Positions 23,421-34,708 of a DNA stretch of 64,000 bases are shown one piece after another. Under the pieces are notes generated by a model. That model worked only from the letters and a program-made list of their open reading frames with translations, was not told the origin of the DNA and ran no database searches. The stretch comes from Welwitschia mirabilis. Its lineage: Eukaryota > Gnetophyta > Gnetopsida > Welwitschiales. Location: positions 214,747,321-214,811,320 of the forward strand of contig JBOZIK010000001.1 in the NCBI GenBank assembly GCA_051453625.1, in the 5' to 3' direction. Made by a program: the position numbers and the translations under genes. Every line of letters starts with the position of its first letter. Within the stretch, counting starts at the first letter, position 1.

Positions 23421-25800
23421 AAGGTTGCTAGGATTCTTGTATTCTAGAGGGAATTGGTTTTGAAATATTTCACTATTTTATTATATTAAAAAGGATTTAC
23501 TTTTTACATTCATTTATCCTTTATTATGCACATATCTTTGAGGAACTCCATGTAAGAAACAACTTACTTGGTTGCTTCTAAGAGGGGAATCTCTATTTTA
23601 NNNNNNNNNNNNNNNNNNNNNNNNNNNNNNNNNNNNNNNNNNNNNNNNNNNNNNNNNNNNNNNNNNNNNNNNNNNNNNNNNNNNNNNNNNNNNNNNNNNN
23701 CATTCATTTATCCTTTTATTATGCACATATCTTTGAGGAATTTCATGTAAGAAACAACTTACTTGGTTTCTTCTAATAGGGGAATCTTTATTTTAACTTC
23801 TTTCAAAATTTATATTTTCTCTAAATGTTTTTTCATAACACTTTCTTCTCTAAATTGTTAAGAAAATGATAAAGATTCTTTATAAGTGGGTAAAGGAGTT
23901 TCTAATTCCTCTATTGGTACATTCTTATATTTGATTTTTCAAGTGTTAATTCCTCTCTTTATTGTGTCTATTTTAGGTTAATTATATAACTCTTTCTCAC
24001 TTTTAAGTTGAACAGCCTTGGTTTATTCTATTTAAATAGCTCTAGTTCTTTAATGATTTTAATTTTTCTTGGATTTGGTTATGAGCTCATATACAGTTTT
24101 TTAAGTTATCTTTGATTTAAAGAAAAATAATCTAGTTCTAGATGTATTGATTTTATTTTAGTTTATTCAAGGAGAACATAAGTTATTGATTTATCTACTT
24201 TTAGGATTCCATGAACTCCTTATTATTTCTTTAAATAAGGATTGATGATTAGATGATGAATGATGGTTTGAGTGATATTGATTTGATTAAAAATTATGGT
24301 AAGACAAAGATGGAAATAATTTTCCTAGTTGACTAATATGGCTTTGATTATGTGAGTTGTCTAATTTCTAAGGAAGATTGGCATGGTTCCTCCACTCATG
24401 ATTATAGGCATTTGAATATGAATTATTTTTGTAACTTCACCACTAGTTTTCTATGGCATTAAATTATTATTAATCATGTTTTAGAAGAGAAATATAAAAT
24501 AATAATAAATTATCTTATGTAAGCCTATTCGATAGATTAAACACTTAGGTTTGAAGTTTGAAGGATTAAGTAAGGTGAAAGGGGATTCTACTCTCTTTAA
24601 TAGTTCATTTATTTTATTATTAATCTAAAAAATATTAAGAATTATGAAAACATTAGTAAACCTAATGAAATGCTAGGATCTACATGATTCAATTAGTTTT
24701 TTCCAGTTTTTAGAACTTTTGACTACTACTTTAAGGTAGTCCCAAAATTCATCTAAGGAAAAATTTAGAATTCTACCTCTACTTATCTTTTTAACTATTT
24801 TTCTATTATTTGATGATAATGCACCATAACATAAACTAATTACTCTACCTATCTCAAATCTATATTAAAAACATTGCTAAAGTAAATTATTATACCTTTC
24901 TAAGATTTACAAGAGGATCTCTTGATATTTCTTTTAGTAGTTCATGACCTCTCACCTTAAAGTATTGGTTTTATTACTAGGGAAAGAATCTTTAAGATAA
25001 AGGCTTTTTTAAAGTCAACTCAAATTCGAATGAATAGAGGTTTAAGGATATACAGCCAAGTCTTAGCATTTTTATTAAGGAAGAATGGAAAAAGAATGAG
25101 TTAGAGGGAATCTGTAGTATTGAGATACTATGATAAGATGGCTAGTACACACTCAAATTCCTTTAAGTGCAGATAGGAATCTTCTAATTCTAAGCCATGA
25201 AAATGTAGTGACAACTAAATCGTGGAAGGTTTAAACTATAGTATTCATGTTATTAGTGATTAGACAATATATAATGGGGTATCTAAGCATGGGAATTATA
25301 AATAATCATGGATGATTTACATGGGGGTTTTTTGAAAAGTTGGGTTAGTTATGTGATGTACTAGGATCTTAGGCTACTTATTGATTAAGGTAATATGCAT
25401 GTAATTTTTCTAATAACTATTCATTTAACCATGGTGTGTTATTATCAAAAATACATTAAGAAGCATACTAGGCATTTTGGTTATAGTATACTTAGAAAGA
25501 TTATTCTGCATGGATTTATTTGTGAGGTTTGTTTCTTGATAGTGATCTCTAATCATCACTATTACTAGTATTAGAGTCCATGTTATTTTTCAAAGGTACA
25601 CTAATTAAGCAATCTAATTCATCTTATATCTAATTCATGCAATACTTAAATGAGTTTTAAAAAGGACTCAAAAAATAGAAAGTTTTTTCATATCTGATAG
25701 ATGGTGTACTTTAATTTTTAGAGGTTGTTTTACAAAAAGACCAATAGCATGAGTTAAAAAATGTAGTAGTACTAATAATTTTAAGAGATGTGACTTGAAA
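23421..25800 (-). pseudogene. Ty3/gypsy gag (element D)
   Basis: Near 25066-24980 the minus strand reads TWLYSLKPLFIRI followed by KKAFILKILS, the Retrotrans_gag W-L-x-S-L-x-P-x-S-I...F-L-x-K-F-F signature. Near 24420-24372 it reads SNAYNHEWRNHANLP, the tail motif Y-x-N-x-Y-N-P-x-W-R-N-H-P-N typical of Tat/Athila Gag. A 94-bp duplicate flanks the gap at 23601-23700. Many stops; no intact frame. Confidence 0.75.
23507..23795. repeat. 94-bp duplicate flanking a 100-N gap
   Basis: Positions 23507-23600 repeat at 23701-23795 with three or four differences, around the gap 23601-23700. Confidence 0.8.
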
Positions 25801-26374
25801 AAGAAAATTTAGAGGTTTGCAAGATTTATGAAAAACGTTTTACATTATAAGGTTTCAAAAAATCATAACAAAAATAAAAATAATAGCAAACTCAGAAATG
25901 AAACCTAAGAAAAATAAACCCTAAATACTTTTCCATTATATAACTTTTTAATAGGAAATATAGAAACATAATAGAAATAAAAAGTAGCATTAAAGTAAAA
26001 TTTTCAAAAATAAGAATAAAATACAAGAAAATAGTAAGTTCTATATTAGTTTTTGGTTTTTCAATTCTTACTTTGATCACAAACCTATAGAAAACCTATT
26101 AGACCTATAACACAAAATATCTGATATGAAGATACTTTTTAGCTTAGAGGAAAAATCTAAAGAAATCTTAAATAAGAAATAATTCAAATATTTTTAGAAT
26201 TAGACAAATATCCACCACTAGAGATAAAAGAAAATGAAAGAAAAACCCAAAAGCAAAAGTACTAGTTAGGGTATTGTTAGAAAGGACAGTACTAATCACT
26301 AGAAAAACCTTGAAAACTAAACTAAAGATTACAAGAAATAAAAATTATGATTCTTTTAAAAATAAATGATGTTA

Positions 26375-26396
26375 TTATTTTTAGAAATGGGGCCTA
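26375..26396 (-). promoter_or_regulatory. Decayed primer-binding site of element D
   Basis: GGGGCCTAAATTTGTTCGC fits the LTR/primer-site junction of Tat/Athila elements (GGCGCCAAAAATTTG...), but most of the primer site is no longer recognisable. It is placed mainly by its position upstream of gag. Confidence 0.35.
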
Positions 26397-27990
26397 AATT
26401 TGTTCGCTATCATACAATCTAACTAAAATAAACTATACAAGTGTCTAGTATCATTCTTCCATAGGAATAACTAATGTAAATCTTAATATAAGTAATACAA
26501 ATGTATCAAATTTGTAATAAAATGAAAATAATAAAAATTTAAAAGTTAATATTATGATTGGTTTAAACTAGATTAGTAAAGTAAGAAAACAAACTAGCTC
26601 TAAGTATCTAACTTAACTTATCCAACAATACACCTTTACTCCAATGACATTCTATAATTGTCTATAACAAATTTTAAAATTTTAAGTAGTGAGGTCTTAA
26701 GTTGTAATGACATAATCTCATTTATCATCTAAGTGTGATTGAATTCAATAGTCACTTTGGTCCTTTATAGCCTTTCATAAGTATGAAAAGTAAGGCATAC
26801 TATACTTAATATCCATTAAAGAAGAGTAACTACAACTCATAAGTGAATATAAAGAACTCACTTTGTTATCAAAAGAGCTTGAAAACATAGTTTTACTCAA
26901 GTATTACAATATTGGACTACTCATGATTTAAAATTAAAACTAAAAAACTACTCTTTTATTAAAATAAGAAAATATAATACATTAAATAAAGAAGATGAAA
27001 CTGATACAAACTCTTCGAATTAGCCTTGAGGTGCTTAAAAATCCATGTCAATTGTGATACTCTAAGGGTTTTATAACTACTTTTACCAATCAAATATTTC
27101 TTTACAATGAAGTAATAAAGTCCTTTTATAAGCAAGTAAGGGTAAACATTATTATTCACATTTGGCTTATAGTGGTAGGTGGATGGTTATAATGTTTGTC
27201 ATGTAGCTTTAGGTATAATATTTGTCTTCTTATGTTAGGTAAATATCATTACTATGAGTCTACCATGTGGATTTTAGATCATGATGCTTTTATAAATTGA
27301 TGCTATTATCATCCCATATATCACTGCTACATGTCACTACTATGTGTCTTTTACATCATTGCCATGTGTCATTGAAGATGTTAGTTGTTTTTGATGTAAT
27401 AACGGATTAATCCCATAATTATATTTTGATCAATTGTACCATGATAGTTCCAAAATGTGACTTTTGGACTATTTAACTCTAAATGACTAGTGGTCTAGTG
27501 ATAGCTACACTGGCATTTTCTATTATATGATCTTCAACTTTTAGCATGTCCTTTAGAATGTAGTAAGTATCTTGAAAATGTCATAGAAAAGTGCATAAGT
27601 TTACAAACCATGTTAAAAAGGGTAAATAACATAATTTTATGGTAAAATTTTTATTTTAATATTCTCCTGTAAGCTAAATTAATTAAATAAACTTAGATTA
27701 AATGTTAATTTATACATGTTAACAATTAGTATCAATATTTCTAGAGTCAGTAAATATTTTTCATAATCATGTAGCCTAAAAGTATCCTTAAAATTATGTC
27801 CTGTTATTAGTGGTAATAATAAAAATAGATCATATATAGTTTTATTCATGATGTGCAATTTTTATCTAAAAATTTAATGACATAATACTTTAATAAAATA
27901 TGATGCTTATCTTATTCTTCTTATAATAGAAAAAACTTACATACTTCATCCTCTAGTTGAACATTATCCCATTATTTAGTTTTAACTCTA
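26397..27990 (-). other. Putative 5' LTR of element D and flank
   Basis: There is no coding content. The stretch starts at the presumed primer-site junction and has a TATA-like TATAAAAGGAC on the minus strand near 27125-27115. It also has short repeats of ATGTGTC/CATGTC around 27320-27370. The right boundary was not found because no second LTR copy lies in the window. Confidence 0.35.
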
Positions 27991-27999
27991 AGATCATGA

Positions 28000-30160
28000 T
28001 ATGTCATCCTTACTCTATTAAATAAATTTCTTATTTGTAATGGTATTATTCCTTAATATTAATTCCTTAAACGGTTTTACAATAGAACTTAAGTTTCTTT
28101 TTCTTTTCAATTATCTTCTGTTATTTTTCAATTAGTTTTGGATTATCATCTTGTAAATTATTTTATCCTCTCTAGTCATATCATAATCTTTAATGTCCAT
28201 TATTATAGCCATGACTTTTCTTTAGCATATCATTCTTTTCCTTAAGTGATTTTAATATGTCACTTAAAAACTTAGTTTTGTTATCAAGTCTAATATTTTG
28301 GCAAAATATTAGAAACTAACATATTACCTTAATTTCAAAGGTAACATAATGACCTCTAATAATAACATTTCTAATGGTATTTAAGATTTAACCTTAAGTT
28401 CATCTTCTGAAAATTCCTTTGAATTTTTTCTATTTTATTTTATAAATATTTAATAAGGCTTATAATCAAAAATATAAATCCATAAAAAATAACTAGCTAC
28501 ACAATCATATAAAATAAGTAATTTTGTACCTTCTATAACCAAATACGTTCTTAGCTCCTATGACTAAATATTTTCTTTTCTACATTTTCTCTTTATAGCA
28601 TAAAGATTCTTTCATCCATTGGTAAGTATTTATGACATAGATTAATTTTATTTATAGTTTTAAAAACATTCTAATTCTAGCTATTTATATGAATCAATAA
28701 TCTGAAACTATTTATTTTATATGAATCAATAATCTAAAACTATTTATTCTTTATCTAGAGATTATAGTTACTTTCATTTATTCCACAAGCATGGATTTTT
28801 TTGCAATTAACATTTACCTCCATTCTTAAGTATTTGTAAAACCTTTCTAACAATTTAAACATAGTCTAAAATCCTACATTAGAATTTGTAACTAGTGATA
28901 CATCATCTACAAAGTCATGAGATAGAGCATTTATTGGTCTATCTTCATTACATACCTTTCTAGTACCTAGTACATACATCTTTCTAATTCATTAATTAAA
29001 ATTTCAAATAATGTTGATGATAGAGGATAATCTTGCTTCACACCTATGTTATTATAAAATCTACAACATACTTAACTATTTATTCTTTTTAGTTTAACCA
29101 CTATTTCTACATATAGTCTTTATATGGTTGGCAATGGACTAGAGCTAAAATTATGATTAATAAGTCTAAACTATAATTTATCTATAATAATTAAGTTATA
29201 AGTTTTTAATATCTAATAAAATAAATGAAAGTATTGTTGTTGCTTACTCCATATAAAACCAAAGAGCAAGTAGATGGTCCATCACAAATTAATTCCTTTA
29301 AAATCTTACTTAAGGAAATACATGCAAATTATTACCTTATGACTAATTTCCTAGCCTTTTCTCTAGGATAGTACTGAATAATTTAGAAAATAAATTACTA
29401 ATCATGATTAACCTATATTTATTTAAATTTAACTTATTTCCTTTCTTAAACAACATAATAATGCTTTTAATCATCAATTACTTATCTAGCCCATCCTTTA
29501 ACCTTTTTCATATTTCTTTTCACACTAATGGACCACTCCATTTTAGTAATTTTTGCATATAATCCCTCTATATCTATGGCCTTTTTACAAGCTAATTTAT
29601 TAATTCCATTCCTCATCTCATCTAAAGTAAGTTCTATTATATCTAAATTTATATATTTAATGTTTTAATCCATCTTATGCCAAAAGGATTTTTAAAAGGA
29701 GTGAACTTCTACAAAGGGGATATTATTACTTGATTAGTCTCTATTATGAAACAACTTCTAAAAATTGTATGAATCTCATTTATCATATATAGTAAATAAC
29801 CTTATCCTTCTTTTACAAATAATATTTTTTAATTATGCCTTTTATAGTTTTTACTTATATCCTCATTATTATTAAATTATTTAATAGCTAAAATTATTAA
29901 TGAGAATTCTACATCACACCAAGGCTTCTTATTCACAGATATTTTGTAATTAATCACTTTCTATCCTACATTTAAAATGACCTTTTTAATATTATTCTTT
30001 CTTTTTGGTTTACCACTTCTTTTGTACCTCTTATTATAAAGCTTCTTTATGTATTATAGTAATTTGTCTAAATATATTCTTATGTTGTATCTAATAATAA
30101 AGCCTGCCTTTAATGTTGAATTCAAAAAAATTATGTGGTCATTCTATTAATTAATCTTTG
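28000..30160 (-). pseudogene. RTE-type LINE ORF2 (reverse transcriptase), 5'-truncated
   Basis: The minus strand carries non-LTR RT blocks in order. GNKLNLNKYRLIMISNLFSK and ILEKRLG lie at 29448-29351, fitting the N-Y-R-x-I block. GVKQDYPLSSTLFEILINEL lies at 29043-28984, fitting G-V-K-Q-G-C-P-L-S-P-T-L-F. DFVDDVSLVTNSN lies at 28920-28872, the catalytic F/Y-A-D-D with Ala to Val. MEVNVNCKK follows, and then a C-terminal KIEKIQRNF and RGHYVTFEI (about 28440-28300). This set is characteristic of plant RTE LINEs, which copy their RNA at the target site. Upstream endonuclease sequence is not seen before Copia-2 begins at 30171. Stops and frameshifts throughout. Confidence 0.8.
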
Positions 30161-30170
30161 ACTATGAAAT

Positions 30171-31841
30171 TATTGGTAAATATAGTTTTGATGATTCCAC
30201 TTATTAAATAGTTTATGTCTTTATACAAGATAGGTCATTTTAAAAAAACCATTAGATCTTGATAAGTACTAAATTATAATGGATCTTAAAAGTTAATACC
30301 TCATGAAAAGGATCAGTTGATTAATTACAAAATTAGTTGTTTAAAGACATATAAAAAATTGAAGATGTCTCTAGTGAAGACATCTAGGAAATTAAAGATG
30401 TCTTAGATGTATTAGAATTTAAGTCATAGGCTTAAGATGACTATCTCATCAAAAATAGTTATGCTAAAAGTTAAACCTAACATAGATAAAGAAATCTACA
30501 TGTTTGAATAAATCTATACTAAGATAAAATAAGTAATAAAGCTAATTTAATTTTTGACTAATGTCGGATATTTCAGATGAGCTATCAAATTATACATCAT
30601 AGATTCATGATCATAAAGGCCCAAGAATACTACAAAGTGAATTTTGTCAAAATCTAAACAAGTTCACTGAAGACGCCTACAAGGTAAAAACATTTGACTA
30701 TTATCAGGTATCTATAAAATTAAAGACATCTTAGATCAAAGTTCATGTCAATAACAATTGAATATATGCATCTCACTCCTAGATGTTTTATATCCATCAT
30801 ACGGTGGTTATAAAGTTAAACAGCTACCTTTTATTCTCAAATGGTTAAATCCTTTTTGATTGTATAAAGACTTAATATCATGAATTAAATCATAAATTTT
30901 TGGAACTTCAACGAATATATAGCTCTTGAATTTTTAGCACTCAATTATTAGAATAAATATGGAACAAAGATTACATGGATAAAATGAGCATCTCACGAAG
31001 GATTAAAAGCATCATTCTAAAAGAAGCTAACATTGCTATATCATTTTTTTTTTAGATCTTACATTGCTTTATCATTTATTTTTCCTTGTGATGACTATAA
31101 TAACATGAAATCCAAGTATTATTTAAAGCCACATATTTCAAGCTTATTATTTATGTATTATATATTTGATTATAAATTGTTAAAATATCTTATTATTGAA
31201 TATTATTATAATTCCATTCTTAAATTAATCTCTTTGTAAGAAAACTCTTACCCAAGTGTGTATTTGAGATAGTGTCTATAAGCACTTACTTTATTGTAAG
31301 GGTATTAGTGATCTAGAAAACCATTATTCCCTTGTAAAAGAAAAAGTGTTACCTTATGATAAGACTCTTACTATTTTAATATTTTTGATGTGCCTATAAA
31401 AACCATTATTTCCTTACAAGGAATAAAGTATTACCTTGTGAGGAGACACTCACAATTATAAGGTTTATGGTGCATCTATGAAAACCATTATTCCTTTGTG
31501 ACTGAGAGAGTGCTATCTTACAAAAAAACTCTTACTATTGTAAGTTTCATGGTGTACCTATGAGAATCACTATTCCCTTGCATAGGAGAGAGTGTTCGCT
31601 TGTGACTCTTACTTATTATAAGATTGGTGGTGTGTTAGAAAACCACTATTTTCTTATAGGTTAAGAATGTCCAAAGGTGTGAGTAGAATCTACCCTTTAC
31701 ATGTAGATGTATTTAGGTTAAGGAACCACATTATCTTAGTAAGGTATTTTATTATTATGCTTTTTGATTATTATATTATTTATTTAAATTTTTATTTACT
31801 GAAACTTATTCACCCCTTTCCTTTGAGTTTTATGATCCTCA
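30171..31841 (+). repeat. 5' LTR of Copia-2
   Basis: It starts TATTGGTAAA (decayed TGTTGG) and ends GATCCTCA, 1671 bp. It aligns with 49493-51145 over its full length. AGATGTCT/AGACATCT octamers lie at about 30360-30730. Confidence 0.9.
31300..31670 (+). repeat. 82-bp tandem repeat in Copia-2 5' LTR
   Basis: Five units, each marked by AAAACCATTATTCC, start near 31317, 31399, 31481, 31565 and 31640 (spacing about 82, 82, 84, 75). Each also contains AGAGTGTTACCTTGTGA-like and ACTCTTACTATTGTAAG-like blocks. Confidence 0.75.
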
Positions 31842-31843
31842 AC

Positions 31844-31855
31844 TAGTATCTTAGT
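31844..31855 (+). promoter_or_regulatory. Decayed primer-binding site of Copia-2
   Basis: TAGTATCTTAGT lies two bases after the LTR end, at the position of the Met-type site TGGTATCAGAGC. It is a weaker match than in Copia-1. Confidence 0.5.
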
Positions 31856-31863
31856 GGATAGTC

Positions 31864-32495
31864 ATGAAAATGAGTAGCTTCCTTAAATAATCAATGGAAG
31901 GGATGCCATCCGTCAGACCTCTATTCTTCGATAGAATAAACTATACCTACTGGAAGATAAGGAGATAGGTATATTTATATTATTTTGAGGTTTAAATATA
32001 GCAAAGAATAGAAGAAGGATATGTAAATCCAATGAAAACAACAATAAATACTACTGATAATATTATTACACAGATTAAGAAAATAAAAGATTAAAAAGAT
32101 GAAGGAAACTTGCTTTTCTATATAATTGTAAAGCTACAATTGCACTTTATTCTGCTTTAAAAATAGAAGGATTTAATAAAATAGTAGGTTAAAAGATGAC
32201 ATAATAAATTTTGAATGTTCTTATTGGAACATATAAAGGAACTTTAATTTTCAAATAATATAAGCTTCTCATATGGACAAACTAATTTGAAAATCTCTAG
32301 ATGAACCATGGAGAAAGAATTCATGAGTACTTTATTATAGTTTTCAATATTATAAATGCATTACATGACATTAGAGAAGATCTTCTAAAAGCAAAGGTAA
32401 CTCAAAAAGTTATTAGATCTCTAACCCCTGAATATGTAGCTAAAACTATAGCTATGAATAATTAAAGATATTTCAATACTATGAAGATATAAGAG
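31864..32495 (+). pseudogene. Copia gag, N-terminal part (Copia-2)
   Basis: It starts MKMSSFLK, then MEGMPSVRPLFFDRINYTYW. The latter is the copia Gag N-terminal motif, and the start is conserved in Copia-1. Further on it reads ERIHEYFIIVFNIINAL and LTPEYVAKTIAMN (about 32310-32455), matching the middle of the UBN2-type gag domain (F-x-x-x-x-x-x-I-x-N-x-L and P-E/R-x-x-x-K-x-T-A-I). Several stops replace Gln/Trp codons. The gene is cut by element E at 32496 and resumes at 44700. Confidence 0.85.
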
Positions 32496-33704
32496 TGTTG
32501 TGATGTTAAGTTGTATGTCTTTGATGTGGTATTTTGAGTAGTTTTATAAGACATTTAGATAGGTTAAAGTAGGAAGCAATGATTATTAAGAGTCAAGGTG
32601 AAAATCATGGAAATGTATAACCACTAGCACATTTGAAGGAATTTTGGATGATTTCTGATACTTTACATTTCAATGAGGAATTAATAATCTGTAAGGCTGA
32701 TCTAACTTAATGAAGAGCTTTAAAAAATCTATCATTCATCCTATCTTCTAAATGACACCAAATGTATGCTAAAAAGGATATTGACTAAACTGATAATGGA
32801 AGCTAACTTAAGACCTCTCATGACATGTCATTATCTCCACCATTGTCTAGATGATAATCAAGATAATACCTAAAATTAGACAATGCATCAAACTTTATCA
32901 AACTTGTATAGTATGTCATGTACCTCCTATGCTCTGTTAGGATTTATATTATTTGTTATTTTTATAATATATTATTGTAAATAAATATTACCTTTACCCT
33001 TACTCCAAGTTTATCTTCTTTGATAATAAAACTTTTCATGACAGAAGATTGAAGGACAAAAGGTCCATCCATTAGTTGTAGAGAGAAGCCTTTCTTGGTG
33101 TTAGGACATATCTCCGTCATTGAGGTGCTAGTACCTTTTAATAAAATGTTGATTTAACTCTAATGAAAATCTTCTTTTCATGTTATTCATATTCATGTGC
33201 CTTATGGTTTATGTTGGTTATGATTTCACGATATTTTCATAGTTGTTATAGATCATCAAGGACAACCTTTAGCAAGATGGGAATTATTAGTTTAGGATTT
33301 TCATTTTATTACATTTTATATTTCCTATATTAATAATTGGATCTTTTTCATATTCTGTTTAATATACTTAATAGCCTAGGTTGTTTAGGCTTAGTGAAAA
33401 TTTTGTTAATTGATCTAGGTTATACAGGGTCAATCTTGGTGATAGAGATTTGGTAGTCTAGTAGATATTGCATTTAAAGTAGTTTGCATTACATAGAATG
33501 TTTATTTCTTTGCATTGCACTTTTTATTATTAAACCTAAAAGAAAAATACAAAAATACATTACTTAAATTAATTACCTAGTACCTTCGATGAATTACCAC
33601 ATTTGGGTTTACTCATGTTTATACTAGTAGGTGTTTTGCAATATATTTGTTATTGACAGGATTTGGCTAAGAACATAATGATTGCATAATTACATACCAC
33701 AACA
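32496..33704 (+). repeat. 5' LTR of element E
   Basis: 1209 bp, TGTTG...CAACA. It aligns with 43455-44699 throughout, and with the element A LTR in its first 250 bases. It contains a palindromic motif (32827-32868) and the AGGTCCATC...GTTAGGACATATCTC module (33058-33120). Confidence 0.9.
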
Positions 33705-33706
33705 TT

Positions 33707-34133
33707 TTGGCACCATTGCTATGAAAGGCTACAAGAAGTTCGAGGGTTATCATTACCTAAATAAGTACCTTGGATTTTGATTCAAGTATCTATTTATAAT
33801 AGTATTATAATTATACTATAAATACTATTTTTTTTCATAGTTTTCATTTTTTTTCATTTTATGTTTTTCNNNNNNNNNNNNNNNNNNNNNNNNNNNNNNN
33901 NNNNNNNNNNNNNNNNNNNNNNNNNNNNNNNNNNNNNNNNNNNNNNNNNNNNNNNNNNNNNNNNNNNNNTTGGCACCATTGTTATGAAAGGCTACAAGAA
34001 GTTTGAGGGTTGTAATTACCTAAATAAGTACCTTGGATTTTGATTCAAGTATATATTTATAATAGTATTATAATTATACTATAAATACTATATTTTTTTC
34101 ATAGTTTTCATTTTTTTTCATTTCATGTTTTTC
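33707..34133. repeat. 163-bp duplicate flanking a 100-N gap
   Basis: Positions 33707-33869 repeat at 33970-34133, including the primer-binding site. An active element would have one primer site, so this looks like a scaffolding artefact. A second case follows at once: 34127-34199 repeats at 34300-34372. Confidence 0.8.
33708..33726 (+). promoter_or_regulatory. Primer-binding site of element E, tRNA-Asp type
   Basis: TGGCACCATTGCTATGAAA stands where Tat/Athila elements have a TGGCGCCGTTGCC-type site, four bases after the LTR. It has several transitions and one or two other changes. A second copy lies at 33971-33989 in the duplicate around the gap 33870-33969. Confidence 0.75.
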
Positions 34134-34137
34134 AACT

Positions 34138-34708
34138 AGTCATCCTCTCTATCATCCAAATGACCTTGGTGGAGATAACCTCGGCTTAGGATTTTGGCTN
34201 NNNNNNNNNNNNNNNNNNNNNNNNNNNNNNNNNNNNNNNNNNNNNNNNNNNNNNNNNNNNNNNNNNNNNNNNNNNNNNNNNNNNNNNNNNNNNNNNNNNG
34301 TTTTTCAACTAGTCATCCTCTCTACCATCCAAATGACACTGGTGGAGATAGCCTAAGCTTAGGATTTTGGCTAGTATTTTTTTCTAATTTTATTTTTAGT
34401 TTTCCACTACATAATAAGTTGATATTATCTCCTCTATCATCTAGATGACACAATAATATAACTGATAATGTGTTTTTATTCTATTTTTAGTGATTCTATT
34501 TTCTTTTTTTTCTATTTTTGGATCATCTAGGATATCATCTAAATGATCATGAAGACANNNNNNNNNNNNNNNNNNNNNNNNNNNNNNNNNNNNNNNNNNN
34601 NNNNNNNNNNNNNNNNNNNNNNNNNNNNNNNNNNNNNNNNNNNNNNNNNNNNNNNNNNNNNNNNNNNNNNNNNNNNNNNNNNNNNNNNNNNNNNNNNNNN
34701 NNNNNNNN
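34138..34708 (+). other. Leader of element E with palindromic motifs
   Basis: There is no gene. Four copies of the TCATCC...GATGA motif lie at 34138-34180, 34311-34353 (duplicate), 34421-34459 and 34521-34556, between primer site and ORF. Gaps lie at 34200-34299 and 34558-34708. Confidence 0.6.

Larger units (their letters stand above)
22450..26396 (-). mobile_element. Ty3/gypsy element D (gag-pro-RT), interrupted
   Basis: The minus-strand order is a decayed primer site (26396-26375), gag (about 25800-24000), protease (23420-23041) and RT (22620-22450, resuming at 12586-12435 beyond Copia-1). It is the only element here with a recognisable RT and so was probably autonomous. Its putative 5' LTR lies right of 26396. 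Its 3' part would lie left of the window. It is the oldest layer, because Copia-1 and apparently element B sit inside it. Confidence 0.75.

Noticed and set aside
31300-31670. CRISPR-like array
   Set aside because: The 82-bp units are contiguous and imperfect, with no constant repeat separated by unique spacers, and the context is a plant LTR.
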